Under the pieces are notes generated by a model that searched no databases, had not been told where the DNA came from, and saw only the letters and a list, made by a program, of their open reading frames with translations. From Desulfobacteraceae bacterium (GTDB lineage Bacteria > Desulfobacterota > Desulfobacteria > Desulfobacterales > Desulfosalsimonadaceae): a stretch of DNA of 32,408 nucleotides. Position numbers and translations under genes: made by a program. Below are positions 1 through 6,816 of this stretch, in pieces; the stretch's first letter is position 1, and each line of letters opens with the position of its first letter. The stretch is taken from contig JAIPES010000022.1 of NCBI GenBank assembly GCA_021737045.1, positions 1-32,408 of the forward strand, in the 5' to 3' direction.

Positions 1-1512
1 GGTCTTGATATCCGATGAAATAAAGGCTGCACACTGATCATTGAAGTTCGGCGGCTTTGTGGCGGTCAGGGCCACTTCGGCGATCTGCTCCACCTCCACG
101 CCAAGGGTTTCCCGGGCGGATTCGGCCAGAAAAGAGCCGGTGCCTGCAGAGCAGGCCTCGTTCATGGCATAGTCCGAGGGCACACCGCTTGTGATATAGG
201 TATACTTGGCGTCCTGGCCGCCGATTTCAAAAAGGGTATCCACCTCCGGATCAAAATGCACGGCTGCGGCGGCATGGGCCACGATTTCATTGATCACCCC
301 GTCGGTTAAGGCGTGCAGGCCCGCAATCTGGCGGCCGGAGCCGCAGACCCCAAGGCCGGTGATGGATATGGCCGACGGATCCACATGCTCACGGATCTGG
401 TCCAGCAATTGCCGGTAACAAGCCCGGGACGCGCCCACGGGATCGCCATTGGTGTAGAGATAAACAGAGGCCGGCATGGCCTTGTCGCTTCTTCGTACAA
501 GCACGGCCTTGGTGGTCGTGGAGCCCACGTCTAAGCCCAGAATGCACTCATCTCCGGCCTGAATGGTTTCCCGGGCCATGGTCTTGAATGTCACCTGGCC
601 GGAAAAATCCGTAAGCCTGGGAAGGGTATCAAAGGACAGTGCTCCCTGCACAAACAGGGCGTCATCGGCCGGTTTTGGGGCATCCGGGTTTTCAAGTGCC
701 CACAGGGCCGCGCCAAGGGCCTCGAAATACGGGGCCTGCTCCGGTACGATCAACCCGGATACGGCCTGATTCAGATACCCGATCATCATCTGGTTTCTGG
801 CCGATCCGCCGGTGATCATGATGTTTTTCTTTTCCACATGGTTGAGCAGTTCCAGGATCTTGTTGGCCATCATCCGGCACAGGCCCGCGGTGACCCGGGA
901 TTTGGGGATTCCCTTGTTAATGGCATGGGTGCAGTCGGATTTGCAGAAAACCGAGCATCTGCCCGAGACCTGGTAGGGCGTTTCCGTGACCGACCATCTG
1001 GCGGCTTCATCAAGGGAGACGCCCATGCGCTGGAGCTGCTGCATGAAAAATTCACCGGTGCCCGAGGCGCACTTGTTGCCGGTAATCACGTTGCTGATCC
1101 GGCCCTTGTCATCCAGAACATAAACCATGAAAGTCTCGCCGCCGGCCGAAACAATGGCCGGGCAGTCAACGCCTTCGGGCCGCACGTGCCGGTAAGCGTA
1201 TTCCACGGCCTCGGGCTCGGAAATGGTGGTCAGGTTAACAAACTCCCGAAAGCGCCTGCCTGTGGCCACGATTCGGTCAATATCATCAATTTCGCTGTCC
1301 CGGAGAACGGTCTGAAGGGTTTTTCTCGGATCACCGCCATGGGGGTGGGTTTGTGCTGAGATCACTTCGGGTGAAGCCGCAGGATCTTCAGGGGCAGGCT
1401 GTCTGACACGGACCACGGAAACCGTTGAGGCGCCGAGGCATATCCCAAGGGCTTCACTGGCCCGGGTTTCTACTGTAACAGTGGATTCAACGTATGCTTT
1501 CGGATCTTTCAT
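1..1512 (-). CDS. CoA-enzyme activase-like protein (BadF/BadG/BcrA/BcrD ATPase family), C-terminus outside window
   Basis: The open frame starts at ATG 1512-1510 and stays open to the left edge (504 codons), so the gene is partial. Two ASKHA-type ATPase units are visible. The first covers about residues 20-300 and has the cysteine motif NKCASGTGEFF near residue 146. The second begins near residue 322 with a clean phosphate motif, LGLDVGSTTTKAV, and has GGQDAKYTY and the motif NEACSAGTGSF near residue 449. The family couples ATP hydrolysis to reductive activation of 2-hydroxyacyl-CoA dehydratases or benzoyl-CoA-type reductases through a [4Fe-4S] cluster held by such cysteines. Long tandem-domain members often carry a further C-terminal region, which would lie outside the window. 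The first phosphate motif is degenerate (CLGASTVSVV). An AGGGG ribosome site lies 8 bases before the ATG. The substrate enzyme cannot be named from this sequence. Confidence 0.9.
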   Translation of the reverse strand, partial: MKDPKAYVESTVTVETRASEALGICLGASTVSVVRVRQPAPEDPAASPEVISAQTHPHGGDPRKTLQTVLRDSEIDDIDRIVATGRRFREFVNLTTISEPEAVEYAYRHVRPEGVDCPAIVSAGGETFMVYVLDDKGRISNVITGNKCASGTGEFFMQQLQRMGVSLDEAARWSVTETPYQVSGRCSVFCKSDCTHAINKGIPKSRVTAGLCRMMANKILELLNHVEKKNIMITGGSARNQMMIGYLNQAVSGLIVPEQAPYFEALGAALWALENPDAPKPADDALFVQGALSFDTLPRLTDFSGQVTFKTMARETIQAGDECILGLDVGSTTTKAVLVRRSDKAMPASVYLYTNGDPVGASRACYRQLLDQIREHVDPSAISITGLGVCGSGRQIAGLHALTDGVINEIVAHAAAAVHFDPEVDTLFEIGGQDAKYTYITSGVPSDYAMNEACSAGTGSFLAESARETLGVEVEQIAEVALTATKPPNFNDQCAAFISSDIKT

Positions 1513-1619
1513 TAATTTATCCCCTGATCCGTGAGAACGGATATGCAGTTGCGTTCATACATCATGTGATTGCTGTCAAACAAAGCGCATTAGGCTTTTT
1601 CCGCTACGCCCGCCACGAT

Positions 1620-1648
1620 ACTATAGCGCTCATCAGCCCGCAATGCAA
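1620..1648 (-). promoter_or_regulatory. Candidate sigma70 promoter for the activase gene
   Basis: On the minus strand TTGCAT (1648-1643) is followed after 17 bases by TATAGT (1625-1620), which matches 5 of 6 bases of the -10 consensus; the -35 matches only 3 of 6. It would give a leader of about 100 bases. The -35 box lies inside the nested inverted repeat at 1636-1671, so a regulator or an RNA structure could act here. Confidence 0.35.
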
Positions 1649-1811
1649 GGGCGCGCTTGTGGCCTGCGGGCCCACGGAATACATGACCGTTTCAATATCG
1701 GAGAACCACAGCCCCTCCTTTTATACACAAATTCGGAATTTTTCAAGCCCGGCGGAAAAAACTTCCGCCCTGACCGGATAATGCAATAAACCCATCCAGA
1801 GTGAAAGAAGA

Positions 1812-1839
1812 TTGACTTTTACCAACGGGTATATAAAAT
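1812..1839 (+). promoter_or_regulatory. Weak candidate promoter for the gene at 1993
   Basis: TTGACT (1812-1817) and TAAAAT (1834-1839) are 16 bases apart in an AT-rich stretch on the plus strand. The leader would be about 145 bases. Other -10 placements are possible, so this is only a candidate. Confidence 0.3.
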
Positions 1840-1992
1840 TGTAGGCAATCTGCGCCACAGCAGATCCTCTTTAACCGGCAATGCAGGGCCAAATCCAAAT
1901 TGAGCGGAATTTTTTAAAATATATGAAACCAAAAACTTTTTAGATTTGAAACGCTCATTTGGAACCCCAAAAAGCAGCAGAAGGACAAACCA

Positions 1993-2286
1993 ATGAACGA
2001 AACAGACCCGAAGGAATCCTGGGTGTACGTGGCCGTGGAGAATCCGGACAAGGATGAAAAATTCATGGGGTTTTATGATGAAACCGCAGAAATATCCTAT
2101 ATTCCGGCGTTTCATGAGAAAGAGGCCGCCATGTCCTGTCTTATCAATCTGCCGAGAACACCCGGCAAAAAATACGAAGTCCAGGCGGTGCTGGCAGAAG
2201 AGCTGGCCAAAGACGCGCGCAAGCACGGTTTTATGATTTTCATGCTTGACGGCGACGGCCGGATTCTCAAACAAATCCAGCCATAG
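1993..2286 (+). CDS. Small conserved-looking protein of unknown function
   Basis: The protein is 97 residues, acidic, with no signal peptide or membrane helix. AAGGA (1981-1985) lies 7 bases before the ATG and fixes the start. The sequence is a compact mix of predicted strand (WVYVAVENP, FMIFML) and one amphipathic helix (VLAEELAKDARKHG), as in a small alpha/beta domain. The text around EISYIPAFHEKEAA resembles short hypothetical proteins I associate with sulfate reducers, but I cannot name a family. elbB follows 171 bases downstream on the same strand; co-transcription is possible, though a hairpin lies between. No function is proposed. Confidence 0.75.
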   Translation: MNETDPKESWVYVAVENPDKDEKFMGFYDETAEISYIPAFHEKEAAMSCLINLPRTPGKKYEVQAVLAEELAKDARKHGFMIFMLDGDGRILKQIQP

Positions 2287-2291
2287 GCAGC

Positions 2292-2320
2292 CATGGTTTT
2301 GGTGTTTGACAAAAACCATG
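2292..2320 (+). terminator. Hairpin just after the 97-residue gene
   Basis: A perfect 9-base inverted repeat (CATGGTTTT at 2292-2300, AAAACCATG at 2312-2320) with an 11-base loop begins 6 bases after the stop codon. No T-run follows, and the stem is AT-rich, so it could be a weak terminator, an mRNA end-protecting hairpin or an operator for elbB. Confidence 0.3.
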
Positions 2321-2457
2321 ATATCTTGACGCAAACAGGATTCACTGGTAGATAAACAGAACCTCGGCAAAAACCGTTCTGCCGATCCGATGGCATTGTT
2401 CCAGCGTGGGAACCGGTATAACACGCGTTATCGCATACAATCCACAAGGAGTCGGAC

Positions 2458-3111
2458 ATGAAAAATGTCGGTGTGCTATTGTCAGGATGCGGTGTTTACG
2501 ACGGAACCGAAATCCATGAATCAGTGATCACGCTTCTGGCCCTGGACCGCAGCGGTGCTGCTGCAATATGCATGGCACCGGATATGGACCAGCACCATGT
2601 GGTAAACCATCTCACGGGCCAGACCTCGGAGGAAAAACGAAACGTGCTGGTTGAATCAGCGCGCATTGCCCGGGGTGAAATCATGGATGTCAAGCGGGTG
2701 CGGACCGCAGACCTAGACGCCCTGATCATGCCCGGAGGATTTGGTGCCGCCAAAAACTTAAGCGATTTTGCCATCAAGGGAAATGAGGCGGAAGTGCACC
2801 CCGAAGTCCGCCGGATTATTGCTGAAATGGCCGATGCCGGAAAACCCATCGGCGCCATTTGCATATCACCGGCGGTTCTGGCCAAGGTTCTGGAAGACCG
2901 GCACCCTCAGGTGACAATTGGCAATGACCTGGGCACGGCAGAGGCCATTGAGTCCATGGGCGGGCGGCACACCGTGTGTGACGTCACCGACATCCACGTG
3001 GATTCTGAAAACAAACTGGTGACCACCCCTGCTTACATGATCGGGCCCGATATTTCAAAAGTGGCCGAAGGCATTGAAAAATTGATCAATAAAGTCCTGG
3101 AAATGATTTAG
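2458..3111 (+). CDS. elbB: ElbB-type glyoxalase (DJ-1/PfpI superfamily)
   Basis: The protein is 217 residues, the usual length of ElbB. It opens with the family signature VGVLLSGCGVYDGTEIHE (residues 4-21) and carries MPGGFGAAKNLSDFA (91-105). The nucleophile-elbow segment is IGAICISPA, with the probable catalytic cysteine at residue 135. E. coli ElbB was first linked to isoprenoid biosynthesis and has weak glyoxalase activity; its physiological role is not settled. AAGGAG sits 6 bases before the ATG. The gene converges on the DHH-CBS gene with only 28 bases between stop codons and no clear terminator. Confidence 0.92.
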   Translation: MKNVGVLLSGCGVYDGTEIHESVITLLALDRSGAAAICMAPDMDQHHVVNHLTGQTSEEKRNVLVESARIARGEIMDVKRVRTADLDALIMPGGFGAAKNLSDFAIKGNEAEVHPEVRRIIAEMADAGKPIGAICISPAVLAKVLEDRHPQVTIGNDLGTAEAIESMGGRHTVCDVTDIHVDSENKLVTTPAYMIGPDISKVAEGIEKLINKVLEMI

Positions 3112-3139
3112 CTCCGATCATAAAAGCCATTTTTCTGTA

Positions 3140-4441
3140 TTAGTCCGGCAGCACATCATAGAAATAACGCATGGCATCGGACCGGGAGATAATTCCGATG
3201 ATTTGCCCGTCCTGAATAACCGGCAGTCTTCCAATGTCATGCTTGACCATGAGGCGGGCTGCATGCATGGGGCTCCGGTCCGGGGTGATGGTGATGTTTT
3301 TTGTACTCATAAAAGCCTTCACCGGTGCCGCGTACTGGGAAGGCTTTTTTAATTTTTTAAAATCGCGTTTGGAGATAATCCCCACAAGCTTTCCACTCTC
3401 ACTTACCGGCAGCCCGGTGCATCCCTTTTCCTCAAGAATCCCGGCCACTTCCTTCATTGGCAGATCCGGCGGGACCTGGAAGACCGGATACGACATGATA
3501 TCGTAAATCTGGATGGAACTTTCCTGGTTGCCCTTGAGCAGCTCCACGAGCCATTCCTTAAGAGAAACCGGATTGACCGATTTAAGCATTGCCGATCCCG
3601 CCCCGGGATGGCCGCCGCCGCCCATGGAGCGCATGATGGAGCCGATATTGATTTCCGCCACCACGGATCGGCCGATGACAATGCATTTTTCGTTTTCCGG
3701 CTGGGCAAATATGCCGAATGCCGCATCAACATTAACGATTTCGCGGTACATGTGCACGACCAGGGAAAGATTGTTGACATGACCGGAAATCCTGGAGGTA
3801 TTGATACTGACGCTGTAATTATTAATCGTCCGGCGCTTGGCGTTTTTGAGCATTTCAAAAAGAATGTCCTTCTGCTTTTCGCCATATGCCGGCTGCAAAA
3901 AAGTTCGCAGAATGGTGAGATCAGCGTTTTGTTCCAGCAGATATCCCGCTGTGTGGGCGTCCTCTGCCGTGGCCGAGGAAAAAATCAGGTTCCCGGTATC
4001 CTCATAAAGACCGCTTAAAAAAAGGGTCGCCTGGATGGGGGAAATATCAATCCCCTGCTCCCGGATGGCGCGCAGCATCAGAGTGATGTTGGCCCCTGCG
4101 GTATCCTGAATTTGCCAGTCCGGTTCCAGGTCGCAGTCTTCCGGGCTGTGATGGTCCCACATCCATACTTCAAGTCCCGGCTTGTTTTTCAATGTTTCCA
4201 TCCGGTCGAGCCTGGACCATTTATTGGTATCCACCACAATCAAACGTGAGACTTCCGACAGGTCAATATCATTGACCCGGTACATTTCAAACATGTCCTT
4301 GTGAATGGACAAAAAAGCCTTGACATTGGGGTTCACCGCCTTGGGAATCACCGCAACGACATCGGGCCAGATCAGGGTTGCGGCCACAACCGATGCAAGG
4401 GCATCAAAATCCATGCTCTGATGGGTGGTTACGATATGCAT
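3140..4441 (-). CDS. DHH/DHHA1 phosphoesterase with a C-terminal CBS pair
   Basis: The 433-residue protein has an N-terminal DHH domain: the metal-binding HQSMDFDALAS at 7-17, an Asp near 71 (VVDTNKW), and the namesake motif WDHHSP with D96, H97 and H98. A DHHA1 substrate-binding motif GGGGHPGAGSA lies at 274-284. Two CBS domains follow, about 313-365 and 376-428, the second ending with IIGIISRSDAM. DHH/DHHA1 proteins hydrolyse short oligonucleotides, pAp or cyclic dinucleotides with Mn ions; CBS pairs usually bind adenine nucleotides and would make the enzyme ligand-regulated. In related bacteria the same DHH-CBS arrangement is often fused to a tRNA nucleotidyltransferase domain; here the protein stops after CBS2. 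AAGGA lies 6 bases before the ATG. The exact substrate is not decided by the sequence. Confidence 0.9.
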   Translation of the reverse strand: MHIVTTHQSMDFDALASVVAATLIWPDVVAVIPKAVNPNVKAFLSIHKDMFEMYRVNDIDLSEVSRLIVVDTNKWSRLDRMETLKNKPGLEVWMWDHHSPEDCDLEPDWQIQDTAGANITLMLRAIREQGIDISPIQATLFLSGLYEDTGNLIFSSATAEDAHTAGYLLEQNADLTILRTFLQPAYGEKQKDILFEMLKNAKRRTINNYSVSINTSRISGHVNNLSLVVHMYREIVNVDAAFGIFAQPENEKCIVIGRSVVAEINIGSIMRSMGGGGHPGAGSAMLKSVNPVSLKEWLVELLKGNQESSIQIYDIMSYPVFQVPPDLPMKEVAGILEEKGCTGLPVSESGKLVGIISKRDFKKLKKPSQYAAPVKAFMSTKNITITPDRSPMHAARLMVKHDIGRLPVIQDGQIIGIISRSDAMRYFYDVLPD

Positions 4442-4598
4442 TGTATTCCTTTGCCGGATGAAAAAAGATTTGATCCAAACCCGCCACGGCCGATACCAAA
4501 GTCCTTAGCATTTCCGGGCCTGTGGAAAAAGTCTTTTTTGGAAACCCTCTTTTTTTTGAAAAATCCGGGTTTTTTGTGGAATACATGTTGCATTTAAT

Positions 4599-4638
4599 AA
4601 TAACAAGGTGTTATTTTTGACAGTACAGACTTATCTGT
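4599..4638 (+). promoter_or_regulatory. TTGACA box flanked by two small palindromes upstream of the PilZ gene
   Basis: A perfect -35 hexamer TTGACA (4617-4622) is preceded by an inverted repeat AATAAC-AAGGT-GTTATT (4599-4615) and followed by ACAGA-CTTA-TCTGT (4625-4638). The expected -10 position (near 4640) reads TCTTAA, a poor match. The layout suggests a promoter that depends on a bound regulator; this is inference. Confidence 0.3.
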
Positions 4639-4720
4639 CTCTTAACGGAAATGAATCGGCAAATTACGCGTGACTGTTGCTCCATGGAGGCGGCGGTCCA
4701 AACGCCAAACTGAGGCTGTA

Positions 4721-6808
4721 ATGGATTATCTTGCAAAATCCGATCAGATCCGACAGGCCGGAGCAAGCACCCCTGCCGGCCCCCTGCCGTCCCGGGCGCG
4801 CATTATTGATACGGGCCTGGAGCCTGAGACCGGCAGGGGCAAACAGTTTCTGAAAAAAAATCGTCTTGTCAATCTTTTAAACCTCCGGCACTTCCAAGGC
4901 GCCTCGATCCATATCCATTTCCGGCACATCCACGACAATCGCCCAATTGCCTTCGAAGCCGTGCCCCGGCCCTGTTTTGGAAAATACCTGGTCTGCTTGT
5001 GGAACAGCCCGCCGGGACCGTATTTCCGGCTTTCGGATTACATGTTTTCGGGTTTTTCCCTTACTGACGGCAATGGGCTGATTCAGGCCGAAACCCGGAT
5101 CCGTGGCATCAGCGCAAACGGGATATGCCTGCATCTGCCGGAAAAATCAGCTGTTCACGCGGGGCGAAAAGAACTCCGTCACCCTTGCCCGCCTGTTTCC
5201 GCCCGGATTATTCAAAACAGCCTGACGTTTTCCGGAACCCTTAAAAATTTAAGCAACTCAGCATTTTGCGTGGCCATTGAAGATACGCCCGAAACCCCTG
5301 AGGCATGGCTGAACAACATGCACGAACTCACCCTGGTGCTTGAATCAAACACAGCAATGGTTTATTCCGGTCAGTGCCGTATTTTAAAAACATTTCAGCA
5401 CGAACATGAAACCTTCCTTGTGCTTGCGGCGTTAAAGGACACCATTCAGCGATTTTCCCCCCGGGTTTACCGGAGTCGCCGCCTGTTTGTGTCCCCTGCC
5501 CCGGATGTTATCTTCCGCCACCCGCTCACCGGGGCAATGGTCGACCTTAAAGCCGCGGATATATCCGGGGCCGGGGTTTGTGTCACAGACGAAAAAAATA
5601 CAAACGCCCTGATTGCAGGCATGCTTGTCGAAGACATGACCCTTTGTTTTGCCAATGCCTTTCAGGTGAAATGCCGGGCTCAGGTGATCTACCGGAGATT
5701 TCTGACCACTGCGCAGAAAGAAAACCAGGTGCAATGCGGTATTGCCTTTCTGGACATGGCACCCAATGATCACATGCGCCTGCTGTCTTTGCTGCACCAG
5801 AGCCAGAACAATCACCTCTATATCTGCCATCAGGTGGATATGGAGGAATTGTGGGCATTTTTCTTTGAAACCGGATTTATTTATCCCAAAAAATATTCTT
5901 TTATTCAAAACTCCCGGCAATTGATTCGACAGACATACAAAAAACTCTACACCTGCCAGCCTGAAATCGCGCGCCACTTCACCTGGCAGAAAAACGGGGA
6001 AATCATTGCCCATGTGGCGATGCTGCGATTTTATGAAAATACCTGGCTGATCCATCACCTGGCCTCGCGAACGGACAAGCACATCGGCGCGGGCACAGAA
6101 ATCATTGATCAGCTGGGTTCCTTTGCCTATGATACCCATCGGCTGGCTTCGGCCCACATGGCTTACGCCATTTGCTATTACCGGCCGGAAAATCGTTTTC
6201 CGGCGCATTTTTTCGGGGGAGTGGCCGGAAAAATAGGCAATCCCAGGGCCTGCTCAACAGATCGGTTTGCCTATTATCATTGGCATCCGGATCTGAAAGC
6301 CAGGGGGCTGCCCCGGGGCTGGAGTCTGGAAAAAGTGGAATACGAGGACCTTAAAGAACTGGAGGCGGTCTACCGTCAGGATTCTGACGGCCTGATGCTC
6401 AAAGCCCTGGATCTGATGCCGGAAAAAAGATCAAACCCCAGAAGTACGCTAAGTGATTTGTACACCCATCAGGGATTGAAAAGACAGCGGCGGGTTTTTG
6501 CCCTGCGTCAACAAGGCCGGGTGACCGCGCTGCTCATGGCCAATCTTTCGGATTTTGCCGTGAATCTTTCGGATTTGACCAACAGCGTCAGTATTTTTGT
6601 CATCGACCGCAGCCTTTCTTATGCCATTTTGCACCAGGCCCTCTGCGAGGCGGCAGAGGTCTATGAAACCGGCAAGGTCCCGGTTCTGCTCTACCCGTTA
6701 TCCTATGCCCAACACGCCAAACCGGCCCATCATCGCATCTATGAACTCTGGGTTCTTAACCTGGCCCACACCGATGATTTTTTCAAGCATTACCAGAGGC
6801 TGAAATAA
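4721..6808 (+). CDS. Large PilZ-domain protein with acyltransferase-like C-terminal half
   Basis: The protein is 695 residues from ATG 4721, chosen because TGAGG (4711-4715) sits 5 bases upstream. A GTG at 4670 in the same frame would add 17 residues but has no ribosome site. A PilZ domain is visible at about 245-350, with YRSRR (250-254) and DISGAG (280-285), the two motifs that contact cyclic di-GMP. Two weaker PilZ-like segments precede it (IRGISANGICL at 127-137, LKNLSNSAFCV at 174-184). Residues 375-525 and 535-690 look like GNAT-type acyltransferase folds, with HIGAGTEIIDQLGSFA (454-469) in an acyl-CoA-loop-like position. The inferred role is an acyltransferase or acyl-sensing protein controlled by cyclic di-GMP, soluble in the cytoplasm. 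It converges on an HD-GYP gene with 8 bases between stops, which is suggestive context. The PilZ call is firm; the acyltransferase call is tentative. Confidence 0.85.
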   Translation: MDYLAKSDQIRQAGASTPAGPLPSRARIIDTGLEPETGRGKQFLKKNRLVNLLNLRHFQGASIHIHFRHIHDNRPIAFEAVPRPCFGKYLVCLWNSPPGPYFRLSDYMFSGFSLTDGNGLIQAETRIRGISANGICLHLPEKSAVHAGRKELRHPCPPVSARIIQNSLTFSGTLKNLSNSAFCVAIEDTPETPEAWLNNMHELTLVLESNTAMVYSGQCRILKTFQHEHETFLVLAALKDTIQRFSPRVYRSRRLFVSPAPDVIFRHPLTGAMVDLKAADISGAGVCVTDEKNTNALIAGMLVEDMTLCFANAFQVKCRAQVIYRRFLTTAQKENQVQCGIAFLDMAPNDHMRLLSLLHQSQNNHLYICHQVDMEELWAFFFETGFIYPKKYSFIQNSRQLIRQTYKKLYTCQPEIARHFTWQKNGEIIAHVAMLRFYENTWLIHHLASRTDKHIGAGTEIIDQLGSFAYDTHRLASAHMAYAICYYRPENRFPAHFFGGVAGKIGNPRACSTDRFAYYHWHPDLKARGLPRGWSLEKVEYEDLKELEAVYRQDSDGLMLKALDLMPEKRSNPRSTLSDLYTHQGLKRQRRVFALRQQGRVTALLMANLSDFAVNLSDLTNSVSIFVIDRSLSYAILHQALCEAAEVYETGKVPVLLYPLSYAQHAKPAHHRIYELWVLNLAHTDDFFKHYQRLK

Positions 6809-6816
6809 GAGGGGCA

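Larger units (their letters stand above)
1513..1992. other. 480-base intergenic region between divergent genes
   Basis: The stretch separates the activase (leftward) from the small gene at 1993 (rightward). It holds two candidate promoters, listed separately, and a nested inverted repeat: outer arms GCCCGCA (1636-1642) and TGCGGGC (1665-1671), inner arms CAAG and CTTG around GGCGCG. The open frames that cross it do not resemble known proteins. No tRNA-like or riboswitch-like structure was recognised. Confidence 0.5.

Noticed and set aside
1494-1781. 95-residue plus-strand open frame
   Set aside because: It begins inside the activase gene on the other strand, has no recognisable family and runs through the intergenic inverted repeat; no good ribosome site.
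1819-2424. 201-residue minus-strand open frame
   Set aside because: Most of it lies antisense to the 97-residue gene, which has the better ribosome site and composition.
5432-6208. 258-residue minus-strand open frame
   Set aside because: It is antisense to the PilZ-acyltransferase gene, whose PilZ motifs prove its frame.
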